64,000 nt of DNA, from NCBI RefSeq assembly GCF_020520425.1, contig NC_079490.1:3286001-3350000 (forward strand), read 5' to 3'. Source of the stretch: Spinacia oleracea. Taxonomy: Eukaryota > Streptophyta > Magnoliopsida > Caryophyllales > Amaranthaceae. A program made the translations under genes and the position numbers. The notes beneath the pieces are model-generated. The model did no database searches, was not told where the DNA came from, and saw nothing but the letters and a program-made list of their open reading frames with translations. This document shows, in pieces, positions 43,101 to 53,495 of the stretch; position 1 is the first letter of the stretch; every line of letters starts with the position of its first letter.

Positions 43101-45049
43101 ATCAAAAGCAGCACAAGTCTTAGTAATAGAAATTGAAAAAGGAAGACGACAATGTTTGCCCAACTGGCAGCCGTGACAAACAGTAGGAATTTTTCCTTTA
43201 TTACATCGAATTAATTTTTGATTTCTAAGAAAACTAAGTATCTGACCAGGATGACCAAGGCGATTGTGCCAGACGTCAGAAGAGATAGCAGCAAAAGAAG
43301 ATGGAGAAGATGATGATCTGTCTGAGGAAAGTGGATAAAGAGTCCCAACACTATTGCATCTCGTCAATATTTTCCCCGTCTGAAGGTCCTTTACAGAAAA
43401 ACCAAAAGGGTCAAATTCAACAGAAACAAAATTATCGGAAGTGAATTGACGAACGGAAACAAGATTCTTAATGATATTAGGGGCATAAAGAATATTTTTG
43501 AGAGTAAGAGAAGGAAATGGTTTTGGTAGGATTGTGGTGCCGGAACCCCTAAATGGTATTTTATTGCCATCACCAACCATAATATGAGAATTCAAATTAC
43601 GACAATTGAAAATAGAAGAAGAAATACCTGAACCATTCATGAGATGGGAAGTAGCACCCGTGTCCATGTACCAATTTGAGTCCGGTGGTTGCATGGACAT
43701 TGCATTAAAAAATGCTGGAAGATCAGTGGGTTGGTAATTGCTCCCTGGAATAAGAAATGCCCCATTGGGCTGGTGAGCAGGTCTGGGTGCCGGGCCCAAT
43801 ATCCCCTGTTGTTGACCAGCAGAATGCTTCCAAGGCTGGGAGGGAATTGGGCAGGGGGGGTACATCCATTGCTGGGCCCATAAGCTAGCCCATGGATTGA
43901 CACCCATTTGTTGACTCTGTTGATGTTGCTGGCCACGACCACCTTGGCCATTCGCATTCGAACTCGAGCCAGACCCAGAACCACGATGATGCTTCTTCCC
44001 TTTGTTATTGTTCTTGCCTCCACCAGACTTTCCGCCCCCACCACGGCCACCACCCCCGCCGCCACTGTTAGCCGAGGGTTGAGAATGAGCAGCAACAGTA
44101 GCATTGGTGGCGGTAGTAAGCATCACCGTCGACCCCTGTTCATCGTCTTTTTCAGAAAGTCGACCCATCCGATCAAGATCAAGGGTAGAACATGCTTCAT
44201 CGAACGTGGGCAGCGGAGTAGTTTGCCGAATGATTGTTGCGATTGTACGGTACTCGGGATCCAATTTACCAACCAATTGAAGAACTAAACGTTCCTCCGA
44301 AACCGGGTGGTCAAGAGCCGCGAGTTGGTCGGAAATAGTTTTGAGAGCCTGACAATATTCATCAAGAGAAGCAAAGTTAGACATACGAACATTACCAAAT
44401 TGATTCTCAAGCAGAACCACCCGTGTGCCTTTGTTATCTTGGAAAATTTTCCGAAGCCGGTTCCAAATATCCAAAGCAGTAGCATTGTCGTCCAAGACCT
44501 TGAGAAGAAGGTCTTTCGAGATCGTCCCGTACATCCATTGAAGGACAATAGCATATAGGCGTTCCCACAAGTCATCATCCATATCCTTCGGTCTCTTGAC
44601 TTTCCGATCAATATGATCTAACACAACATACACCTTGGCCGTGGTACGGAACAGCGTAGCCCATGGACTATATTGGACATTGTCGGCGTCAAGCACGAGA
44701 GGGATCAGTGCTTTGACGTTGGTGGCAGTCAAGGCGGGATGATAGGCGTGAACAACTGGTGGTTGAGGAGGAGGAGTAACGCCATCATCACTATCGACCA
44801 TGGTGTGAGAACAAAGGGAGATGAAGAAGAAGAAGAAGAAAACAGAGGAGAAAGAGAGAAAGCAGTCGGAAGGTTAATTAGCCTAGGGTTAGGCCTGATA
44901 CCATGTAGAATTATGGAATTCTCCCTTAGGAGGCTATGCTTTCAATATTAACATATATATAGTGTACATGGTTAATTAGGGTTTACACATTACTATATTT
45001 ACAATGCTAATTATGGACCAATAATATTTACATACTATTGTTACTAACA
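40126..45049 (-). mobile_element. Whole-looking Ty1/Copia element (Ale-like)
   Basis: Two 146-bp LTRs (40126-40271 and 44904-45049) differ at about two positions, and a 5-bp duplication gactt flanks the 4,924-bp element (40121-40125, 45050-45054). On the minus strand the primer site tggtatcagg follows the 5' LTR (44903-44894), matching initiator tRNA-Met; a purine tract gagggggtg precedes the 3' LTR. One uninterrupted polyprotein frame fills the middle. It looks whole, with no breaks seen. About 1.4% LTR divergence suggests an age of the order of half a million years or less. Short LTRs and total size fit the Ale/Retrofit lineage (inference). Confidence 0.93.
40266..44801 (-). CDS. Copia gag-pol polyprotein, 1511 aa
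   Basis: One frame in Copia order: gag (about residues 30-220, with a Gly-rich basic tail in place of a clear zinc knuckle), protease (YMDTGATSH near 377), pre-integrase zinc region (WHNRLGHPG, CHGCQLGKH, about 510-560), integrase (HTDLF near 570, LQCDNGREYDN, and the E of AERMIRT near 669), reverse transcriptase (QLDVKNAFLHG, LLYVDDIILA near 1190) and RNase H (YTDADWGG near 1354, VEAEYRG). All key residues are visible. Integrase before reverse transcriptase is the Copia order. It serves only the element. Long ORFs in other frames here are its shadows. Confidence 0.95.
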   Translation of the reverse strand: MVDSDDGVTPPPQPPVVHAYHPALTATNVKALIPLVLDADNVQYSPWATLFRTTAKVYVVLDHIDRKVKRPKDMDDDLWERLYAIVLQWMYGTISKDLLLKVLDDNATALDIWNRLRKIFQDNKGTRVVLLENQFGNVRMSNFASLDEYCQALKTISDQLAALDHPVSEERLVLQLVGKLDPEYRTIATIIRQTTPLPTFDEACSTLDLDRMGRLSEKDDEQGSTVMLTTATNATVAAHSQPSANSGGGGGGRGGGGKSGGGKNNNKGKKHHRGSGSGSSSNANGQGGRGQQHQQSQQMGVNPWASLWAQQWMYPPCPIPSQPWKHSAGQQQGILGPAPRPAHQPNGAFLIPGSNYQPTDLPAFFNAMSMQPPDSNWYMDTGATSHLMNGSGISSSIFNCRNLNSHIMVGDGNKIPFRGSGTTILPKPFPSLTLKNILYAPNIIKNLVSVRQFTSDNFVSVEFDPFGFSVKDLQTGKILTRCNSVGTLYPLSSDRSSSSPSSFAAISSDVWHNRLGHPGQILSFLRNQKLIRCNKGKIPTVCHGCQLGKHCRLPFSISITKTCAAFDIIHTDLFTYPINSPTGFRYYLLFLDDFSHYLWVFPLKSKSDVFSTFGRFHTYVKTQFGTSIKALQCDNGREYDNESFTLFSHTHGMIWRHSCPNTSPQNGKAERMIRTINNITRSLLFHASLPPSFWVESLHMAAYLLNIRPTRLLDNLTLMHILYNKAPSYDHLRTFGCLCYPYLSATAPNKMSPRSTPCIFLGYPPSHRGYRCLDLNTKKILISRHVIFDEFTFPNSSNYTPKKHDFDFLDSEHAVSSPPLVQSTPLTNPAQPNNVSHLTPAQNGCDAPLDAHDPPSATSPFIARAATPSPHSNCGPPFPNTPFSSNGPPSGPSPFSSSTPPNRCTGQNRPLVDRGPVQSATDHQWPTLSPRVESPSVAQSSTRPPDEPNVTISDPTPPTQSTHSMQTRAKDGIFKPNSKYASLALITSSTPTISPIPKSPLVALKDPNWYNSMSDEYNAMIDTHTWDLVPRPSDANVIRCLWVFTHKERSNRDFERHKARLVANGKGQEVGVDCGETFYPVVKPTTIRTVLNLAFSRKWSIHQLDVKNAFLHGNIQETVYMHQPPGFVHPDKPKHVCLLRKSIYGLKQAPRAWYQRFFTYILSLGFVNSKSDTSLFIFRRGMETAYLLLYVDDIILACSPDTLRTRIITLLSSEFAMKDLGPLSYFLGISVSRTKDNMFLCQRKYAQEILARADMSSCKPAATPVDTKSKLSATSGKSIVDPSFYRQLAGALQYLTFTRPDISYAVQQVCLFMHDPRETHFHALKRVLRYIKGTLDYGMHFSSTPANGLVSYTDADWGGCPDTRRSTSGYCIFLGDNLISWSSKRQATLSRSSVEAEYRGVANVVAETTWIRNLLLELYCPLRRATVVYCDNISAVYMSHNPVHHQRTKHVEMDIHFVREKVALGHIRVLHVPSSFQYADIFTKGLPSPLFIDFRSSLSVRPPPAPTEGVC

Positions 45050-46210
45050 GACTTTGGTCCTTTATTGCCATGGAAATAAGAAGAAGAAAGCAGAGATAGT
45101 GAAAGAAAGAGGTCATAGATTTTTAATTTTATTTGGGTTGTTTTTATGCTACTTTTTTTCATTCTTTTACTCCTTTTTTGGTGCAGTGTTGGAATAAGTA
45201 CGTTTGTCTGCTTTGTTTGTGTGGGAAGTGACAAACGACATTTGGAGGAGAGAGAAAGCCAAGAGTGGGTTGACCGGCTGAATGTAGTGGGTTACTGGGT
45301 TTTGTTTTTATTTTGAATAATGGCCACTCGTAAGCACGAGATTGTAGTTGTTAGATCAAATTCTATTGCACGGTTAAGATCGCTTCCCATTCTTCTCATT
45401 ATAAGGATTTTCTCATTGGAGGGTGAGAGACCGTGAGAACGTCAGAAGGGTAAGTTGATATATTTTCATGTAACATTATGAACCGGACTAAACGGAAAGT
45501 GTAATGATAATTTTGAAACGAAGGTAGACGGTAGTATAGAAAAAAGTATCACGAGATGTCTTATTAAATTTATTTTGTTTTATATTTTTAAAATATCAAA
45601 TTTTAAATTTATTTTGTTATATATTTTTTAAATATCATATTGAAAGATATGAGCGGTCAAAGTAGTGCGTTGAAGATCGCGCAAAATATAAGTGGCCGGA
45701 TGGAGCTTAGGAAAACAGAGGAAGTAACACTTTCATTTGTTATAGGAAACAATTAAATAAAGAAAGACTTTTAAATGGCTACAATAAATGGTAGCCACTA
45801 TAAAATCCTAAATCTTAACCCTTTATTGTTGTTGATTGATCTGGACCATTAATTTTAAGTTAAAAAAATTAAAAAATAATAATAATTAAAACTCCTTCTA
45901 TCTTCGTGCTTTCTTCCTCGATTTACGATACCTCTATCGTTGATTTGTTGTCGATGAGAAGTGAGAAATATATCCTGGAAGTTTAATGAAAAACATGATT
46001 CTATATATCTTCTCCTATTTGTTGTCGATTTTCTCTTTCTTTATATCTTCTCCTATTTTCTAACTGTTACACCGATCAACCATTGAAATTTAACTGGAAA
46101 ACATGTATTAATGAAGAACATGATTCTATTTCCATGATATTCTTCTTCATCTAACATAGAAAATCATAAACTTAGCCTTATTATCATCATCTCAAATCAT
46201 TACGGAGTAA
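45050..46210. other. Intergenic, AT-rich
   Basis: 45055-45450 continues the block that precedes the Copia. 45448-45527 is an M1 scrap (ggaaagtgtaatgataattttgaaacg). 45540-46210 shows no gene or clear element. Confidence 0.4.
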
Positions 46211-46704
46211 TATTAGGCCATGTATAGTATTTGGGCTTTAGGGATATCTTTGTATCTATTGTATTAGCTTGCAAGCCCGCACTGTTGTACTATATAACCA
46301 TACACTATTCTGAAATACAAATCAAGAAAACTGATTACCCTAATTAATTTATCATGGTACCAGAGCGAACGGACGAAACATATAGAGATCGATTGTCATT
46401 ATGTTCGTGATGCTATTCAAGCGAACGTCATTTCCCCTAGTCACGTTTCTACTGCATTACAGCTTGCCGACATTTTCACAAAGGCTCTAGGCAAGCGTCG
46501 TTTCCTCTATCTACTTCGCAAGTTGGACATTTGTGATCTCCATGCTCCAACTTGAGGGGGTATTAGGCCATGTATAGTATTTGGGCTTTAGGGATATCTT
46601 TGTATCTATTGTATTAGCTTGCAAGCCCGCACTGTTGTACTATATAACCATACACTATTCTGAAATACAAATCAAGAAAACTGATTACCCTAATTAATTT
46701 ATCA
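46211..46704 (+). mobile_element. Internally deleted mini Copia, 494 bp
   Basis: Two 144-bp LTRs (46211-46354, 46561-46704), with no difference that I could see, and a 5-bp duplication agtaa (46206-46210, 46705-46709). Between them lie only 206 bp: a primer site tggtaccagagc, the last part of a Copia RNase H region (LADIFTKALGKR) and a purine tract ttgaggggg. The element is a broken fossil lacking nearly all of gag-pol, yet has young LTRs. Unusually its LTRs start TA in place of TG. Confidence 0.88.
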
Positions 46705-46709
46705 AGTAA

Positions 46710-47440
46710 TTAGATTGAAATTTGAACAAATTTCCTTTTTCCTTGAAAAATCAAAAAAACTACGGATCGAGTAAGATTTATACTGTTTGATTTTTTTATT
46801 TATTTATGGATCAGAGTATTTCATTTAATAGTCAATTTATTTCGCATTATTCGGAAAGGTCTGCCTATGATTCAGAGAAGGTCTTGTAGAAATTTTGTTT
46901 TTGTTTTTGTTCTTAAAGAGAGATACCAAATTACAGGTTCTTGGATGAGAATGGGTATTTTTATTTTTAAGGACGATGATATAGGTTGCAAGTTGCGACT
47001 ACATTTTGTTGTCGCAATCTTACGTGTCGATATTTATTGGTGCCATATAGGATACACGTCATCAAATTTTTTATACTATCAATTCAATATTTTTACTATG
47101 AAAATATATAAATAAAGAAGGAAACAAATATTCATTATATTTATAGTAAATATATATTTCCTTTTGTCTTATAAATTACAAATTAAAAACATAAAATTTA
47201 TAATCTAATAATATACTTTTGTGCAATTAAAAAAATACATCACTTTAATTAAAAAATACACAATTTATAATCTAATAATATATTTTATGTAATATAAATT
47301 CATAATTATACATTACTTTAAAATATTATTTTAATTATAATGATTAAATGTGACTCGTTTTTTATCCTTGATTTGTTTTTACATTGCATATAACAACTCA
47401 GCAATTGAAAGTACATAGTATGATTTTTAGGCAGATACAA
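46710..47440. other. AT-rich intergenic with a repeat arm
   Basis: 46975-47115 is one arm of the long-TIR family at 32475-33865 (ttgcaagttgcgac, cgcaatcttacgtgt). The rest is AT-rich with nothing recognised; a short TA run lies at 47441-47458. Confidence 0.4.
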
Positions 47441-47711
47441 TTATATATATATATATATGGGGAATGAAATAAACAACAATATAAAGATAGATAAAATTAG
47501 ATGTAGTATATATATTTCATTATATCTTCCGGCAGTACAAAACCAAGGGAATGGCGTTGTTTATTTATTCCACTATATATATAAAGCTAGCAGCATATAT
47601 ATAGTGTACATATTATAATGTAGTACGTACTTGTATATAATAGAGAAAACGGATTATTTAATCACGTCTTAGTTTTTGTCTTTTCGACGGTGGACTCGTG
47701 GAGGAATTCAC

Positions 47712-48428
47712 TTAGAACTGATCAAAGCTGACAGCAATCAAAGCACCGTCAACTTCCCAGTCCTTGATTTCAGCAATGGCTGAAGCACCTGTGTCGCTAT
47801 CCCAGTATCGACTAGTAGGGCCGGATACTTTTAGTTTGTATTTAATGTCACTCTCCTTTAGCTGATTGATCCTGTGTTGAGTCCCAGCTTCCACGTACAC
47901 CTACATACAACTCAAACATATTATTTCTAACATCCTAGTCACAAAAAGGATGTATAAATATAAAATATGTACTAATGATTGAGTCTCATGTATTTCTATC
48001 TTTAATCTTTTGATCTAATTTCTTTGCATTTTGCGTACCCTGTTATTTCCTTTGTACTTCATCCAAGCCAAGATCCATCCACGTTTAAGTTTTGAGCTAG
48101 AATCGGAACAATACTTAAATGCACCGCTGCACTCTTCCTCCTCAGGCTTACTATTGTGCGCAAACGAACCAATACCATTTTTCTCGATTTTCTGTGGAGG
48201 GGAATCCTCGAATGATCCCATCCAGTTCCATTCTTCTCCCAAACGCTCAATCGCGGTAGAGTAGAGATTCTTCATAACGCCAATCACCAAAAATCCATGA
48301 TCTTGGCTCGAAGCCGCCGCCGCCGCCGCCGCTTTCTTGTTTTTTGCCAACATTAACGACTCTGCCTCCTTCATTGCCTCTCCGATTGCTGCTTTCTCCT
48401 TGTCAGAAAATTGTTGCACCGACGCCAT
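47712..48428 (-). CDS. JIP-23-like protein, copy 6 (type A), two exons
   Basis: Minus strand: exon 1 48428-48039 (130 codons), exon 2 47900-47712, joined over an intron of only 138 bp (GTACGC donor, phase 0). This is the most compact copy and may show the ancestral intron length. The 192-aa product starts MASVQQFSDKEKAAIGEAMK, then has a run of eight alanines (AAAAAAAA, residues 36-43) from a GCC repeat, EEWNWMGSF, PPQKIEKNGIGSFAH, CSGAFKYC and RGWILAW, then VYVEAGTQHRINQL, YWDSDTGAS and VSFDQF. It lacks the AHGENQ-type segment after MASVQQ present in copy 2. It looks intact. The poly(A) signal (tttattt on the plus strand) lies near 47565. Soluble, no signal peptide seen. Confidence 0.8.
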
Positions 48429-48439
48429 TATATTGTTTC

Positions 48440-48916
48440 CTTTACAAATTAAGTCAACCCATAATACGTACTTGTTAGATTACTGTTATAAAATATTATA
48501 CTTCAATTCGTCCGTTTTGAAATACTTACAACGTTGATCAGTTTCATGCATGTCAATGTCAATTTTGATAGTTAATATCTTAAATTCCCTCTAAGCAAAA
48601 ATTATAAAAAGTTGATATTTGAACGTATGTATATATTGACTTAGACGAATCTAACAAGATCTCACATGACTATGTTATATCTGACATATAAATCACCAAC
48701 AATAGTAAATGCAGAATATGTGAATAGGTAATATAATAAAGTTTCATGCCAACAAAGAAAATATAATAAAATCACAATGTAAAGAACACTAGAAAACAAA
48801 CTAAAACGATAAGTATAAAAATCATTGAAATGATGTAATATGTAATTAGAGATATTAATTTAAATGATAGAAATATTATCAAATAATAGGAAGATCGAGG
48901 AAATAAATTAGCATAC
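48440..48916 (-). repeat. Leader intron of copy 6 with MITE remnants
   Basis: The inferred leader intron runs from the donor ATAAG|GTATGC (48917/48916) to the acceptor gtaaag (48440). It holds a MITE piece at 48508-48720 (cgtccgttttgaaatactta, ttggtgatttatatgtcag reversed) and an M1 piece at 48720-48850, as in copy 4. Confidence 0.5.
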
Positions 48917-49260
48917 CTTATACTATAAGTGTAGTTATTAATACAAGTTTATGCTTTGCACAAATAAGGTGGGTGTCCCAAATGCTGTATTTATAGAGAA
49001 AAAAATGATCGATGAAAAAGGTTGCGTACTCTTGCATTTTCATAATAGAAACACACACACATTACTCATGCCATTCACAAAAAAATATCCATTCAGGGAA
49101 TAAGAATAACACCGAATTTTTACATATGTCCATTAGTTTTGGAATAATATGTGTAACGTATTCTAAATTTTAATCCGAATAAAAACATTGACTCGACATT
49201 GTCCTTTTTCTACGTGATCTGGATCGTTTACTAGTGATCTGATTTGACAACCATACCATC
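48917..49260 (-). promoter_or_regulatory. Type A promoter and leader, copy 6
   Basis: Minus-strand TATA box tataaata at 48995-48988 (plus tatttata), preceded by ttcatcgatcattttttt and gaaaatgcaagagta, followed by gggacacccaccttatttg. Close to the copy 4 promoter over at least 300 bp. Confidence 0.65.
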
Positions 49261-50006
49261 ATTAATGTACAAGCTAAGCATTTTTCATGTTTCTTAGCCT
49301 AATTGATTAATTAAGCAATAAATTATACTTCATCCGTTTTCTTACATAACACAATTGACTTTTGGCACTATTTATATAATCTACTTGGACTATCAATTGT
49401 GATGTATACTTAAGAAAAAAAATAATCATTTGGTGTCTTGTTATAATCGTCTCATTGTATAAATTTATAATATCAACTGTTTTTGTACTGTGTTTTTCTT
49501 GATTGCAGTAGCAAAGCCATAGAGCAATACTTAATTACTATTTTTTTTTCTTTTTTTTTTTCTACAAAGGATTAAGATACTAAAAACACACCCAAAAAAA
49601 ACTAAGAAACAAAAAATTAATCTGGCTCCAAATGATACATCGCAGAGTTGACACCGTTCTCTACCGCCGAATTAGCACGTAAATGAGCTTGATGAACCTG
49701 CTAATGCTCTAATTTATGGATGAAAAATGTCTCAAAATATTTACCTATACGTAGAATTTTGGACATTGTCCAAGCCTGGTGTACTAGGACAGTGGATTCT
49801 GTTTTTCCGTATTAACCATCTTCTCCGTGATAGTAGCCCTCTACTTACAAAGTCACAACCTCTTAGGTTGTCTCATAGTCGTTTCTTATCGTGGTTTCTG
49901 GCCACCGCCATAGCCACCTCCTTTATAAACTTAATAGATCGTTAAGCAGGAGAATGGCCATAAGACATCTATAAAGCCTCATGTTATTTCAGGTTAAGAT
50001 ATACTA
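49261..50006. other. Inverted duplicate of 20.0-20.9 kb
   Basis: 49200-49520 and 49600-49830 match 20900-20600 and 20187-19970 reversed, without the MULE. The ORF at 49727-49945 has no motif; its stretch cattgtccaagcctggtgta is part of the duplicate. Confidence 0.5.
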
Positions 50007-50339
50007 AGAGTAAGATTAGCGCTAGTACGAGCAATAGTATAGGAAATAGTCTTATTGAGTATTAACCTCATACTTTCCATTTAAGTGGGAGAGTATGACA
50101 AAAGTCTGAGCAAGAGTCTTGGAATATCAAGACTCTACTTAAGACGTTTAAACAGTAAATTCCTTGTTAATTATTATTTTTTTATTTTTTTTATTTTCAC
50201 AAGTTTGAGAAGTCTTGAATGAGTACAAGGGGTGAAGGGAAAAAATTAAGTAAGTCTGAAAGGCAAGAATCTGAAAATTTGAAAATAAATTAAAAGATGG
50301 TGTGGTAGTCTTAGCTCAGACTAGCGCTAATCTTACTCT
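50007..50339. mobile_element. MITE, 333 bp
   Basis: Inverted ends agagtaagattagcgctagt and actagcgctaatcttactct, perfect over 20 bp. Superfamily uncertain; no ORF. Confidence 0.75.
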
Positions 50340-50471
50340 AATGCAAATATATATAAAACTAGTTCCAAATAAACAAGTAGATCCTCAACATGATCGCAAG
50401 AATGAGCCATACCGGCCAACAGCTAACGCCTCCAACATCGCTCGTTTAATACACTTCAATTCCTTAGTTAT

Positions 50472-52510
50472 TGTACGGGGTGTCCTACCGGCATTACTTG
50501 ATACCGGTAGGACTTCCCGTAAGCAAGTATTGTCCTACAGGTAATCCGGTCGTCAAAGGCAAACAACTACTACCGGCTTATTTATAATATCCAATCGGCA
50601 ATATCACGAAGACGGCCAACCTTGATCGGCCATGGGTCACTGTCACACAGGTCATTATCTCACCACAAGGGACCCACGTGACCGTACCTTTGGATTGGTC
50701 TATATAAGAAGCACCTCATTTATTTCTATGAGGTACACAAACACTTAAACACACTTCTCTCTCACTCTTTGATTATCTCTTAATCACTTCCTAATCCCTC
50801 AGTAATCTTACTTAGGCATCGGAGGGGGGATCCTCGAACCACCCCCGAGTCTAGTTAATCCAATCTGTTGTGCAGATATCAACCGGCACTCTCACCAGGA
50901 ATCTAGTATCCCACAGTCAGCTGTTCTCATTCCACACCCGGAACAATTGGCGCTAGAAGGAGGGGACCTCATCCCTTGTAACAGTAGAACAATCAGCATG
51001 GATCTCTCACTGAAAGACGGTAAAAAATCAAAGAAAAGCCAGGAAAAAACAGCAACTCCACAATCAGCAAGAGTCTCCAAATTCCAACCCTCACTTATAA
51101 ACCCAGCCCATCCATTACAAGCGCAGCCAATCCTAAGCCCAGCAACATAAAACATCCCGATAGCGGCACAAAAAGATTTCACAGTAGAAGATGATGATGA
51201 GTTAGAAATGGAAAGCCCTGTAAGAGAGCAACCAAAAACACCCTTAGAACAGACGCTGCAGGAGCGCCTGTCTCCTCTATCGAAAGTATTCACTGGAGAG
51301 CAGTTGAAAACACTGTCGGCGGTTATGACCGCTTTATCAGAATTACCAGCCTCACAGCAGCCAGGTTCAGTCGGCAGTCTAAGAAAGACCAGGTCGGCAA
51401 ATCCCCACTTGCCTGTTAGGGATCTCTTAACCGCCCTCAATGAAGGAAACACCACGGAAAAAAGAAAACGCTCGGATCCGCAAGAAACGGAATGGCGTGA
51501 AACAGAGCAACACCCCATCGCAGAATATGAGCGAAGGGCGCCGGTGCTACAAGTAGCTAGGCGGCAGACAATCCAGCCAAAAGATTCTCCCCTATGACGA
51601 GAAATTCTAGAAGAAAGGATGGAGAAGATAAAAATCCCGACTGGAAAATACGATGGTACGACGGATCCAGAGGATTACTGCACCACGTTCGAACAACACA
51701 TGATGTTGTACACAGATTCCGACGCCATGTGGTGCAAGGTGTTCCCATCCACACTCTTAGGAGTCGCAGCGAGCTGGTATAAGGGCATAGAGGCTCAGTC
51801 CATTTACAGCTTCAGACAACTGCAGGCGGCATTTTTGTCACGCTTTGTGAGCAAGCAGAAAAGAAAGAAATCGTCGGGAGAGCTAATGTCGTTCGCTCAA
51901 AGAGATAGAGACCCGTTGAGAGACTATCTCACCCGCTTCAATAACGAGTCAATCACTATCCCCAACCTGCAGCAGGAGGTGGCGGTTCTGGTTTTGATGA
52001 GAGGAATGCAAGAGTGTGAATTCAAGAAATACCTCAGCCGTAAATCATACACTAATCTGGGCGATGTCCTACACAAGGCAAATGAATACATAAGGGGGGA
52101 TTAAATGATGAAGATCTCCAATGTAACAATGGCAACCGGCGGAAATGCCGGGCACAATCCAAACTTTAACAACCCCCAGGCGGGAAGAGGAGGAAACAAT
52201 TTTCACCAGAATAACAACCAGCAAGGAGCAAGCCAGAAAAACCAGAACAACAGGAATGCCAATCCCCAGGGGCAGAGACCTCGACAAGATAGAAGGGAGT
52301 CAAGAGGACTTTTTGATAATTATACGCCGCTGAACACACCGCGGACGGCGATTTACAACATAAACAACAAGATGGACGGTTGGAGAAGGCCGCCACCAAT
52401 GCAGAGTAGGGAAAGAAATGTCAAGAAATTTTGCGATTTCCATAATGAACACGGCCACCTCACAGAGGACTGCAGAGACCTCAAAGACAACATTGAGGAC
52501 ATGGTGTTAA
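50472..52510 (+). mobile_element. Gypsy relic: LTR and gag
   Basis: An LTR (start 50472 or 50481, end ccggaaca at 50945) is followed by a primer-site-like attggcgctagaaggagggg. Gag readings follow: a capsid-like part (about 51604-52104, with WYKGIEAQSI, YLTRFN) and a C-terminal part with a zinc-finger motif of the C..H...GH..E.C type (CDFHNEHGHLTEDC near 52430-52475). It is cut off near 52510, with no pol and no second LTR. A broken fossil with a small number of breaks; family Ty3/Gypsy, Tat-like by the finger type. Confidence 0.75.
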
Positions 52511-52637
52511 AACCTATGAAGTGTTGTTTTCCCCTCAGAGCAACTTCAATGGTTGTATTTAGAGGCTTGCTTGCAATTTTAAAAATCACAAGTTATTAGC
52601 TCGGCCAATGGAGTTGAAATGCGAAATTAGGTTGGCT
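52511..52637. other. Junction sequence after Gypsy relic
   Basis: Begins aaacctatgaagtgttgttt; nothing recognised before the hAT MITE duplication at 52630. Confidence 0.4.
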
Positions 52638-52807
52638 CAGTGGCGGAGCCACGGTCCTCTTAGGGGGGTCCTTGCCCCCACTTGATTTTTTTTCTTTTTT
52701 TATAGTTAAATTTTCATTTTTTTTAAAAAAAATACATAATTTTAGTGAAAATCTTATCAGTTTTTAAATAGTGACCCCACTATCTTGAATTTCTGGATCC
52801 GCTACTG
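52638..52807. mobile_element. hAT MITE, 170 bp
   Basis: Ends cagtggcggagccacgg and tggatccgctactg, with a perfect 8-bp duplication ggttggct (52630-52637, 52808-52815). Confidence 0.9.
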
Positions 52808-52815
52808 GGTTGGCT

Positions 52816-53495
52816 CCAATAAACTATTTTATTTGTAATATGAAATTAACAATTTCAAAAACCATTCGTTGGGAGTGCAAGACAAACAAATTATCAGTCC
52901 CTAATTCATCGAAGACAGTATGAGAAAGGACATAGAACAAATATAAAGGTTTCCTCGATGCAGATCGTTGGCGTTTTACTAAGGAATTTTTTATTTTATT
53001 TTTCCTAATTATACGTAAAATATTTACGTATCAATAAAATAAAGAACAAAAAGTAAAAATCTCATACAACTTATTGCTAACAATTGGAGCGTATTGTAGC
53101 TAGAAGATGATATTGCTTGAAAAACTTAAATGACATACCAAGATATAATGGTATTAGCTAACGATTAAAGATCTAAATCATAATGGAAATTTCAGAAAAC
53201 CAAACAATATAGGTAATCACTACTATCACAATAAAACCAAAATCCAGGAGTTGTAGTATTTAAAATTGATAATGTATAAATATACTAAAGTACAAGCACC
53301 TAGGATTATACCTATGATCATAATTAATGTTCGATATGGTGTTAACATATAAACTTAACTCGGCTTGTCGACTAGCTTGATCCTTATTCGTGAAAAAATA
53401 TTAGAATATGAGAAATATGGAGGACGTGATTTTATTCAAACTCATTCACAAATTACAAAGAGAAGATTATAACCCATTACCTGATAAAATAAAAT
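52816..53495. other. Intergenic, nothing recognised
   Basis: AT-rich sequence without ORF, repeat ends or inverted repeats that I could see. Confidence 0.45.
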
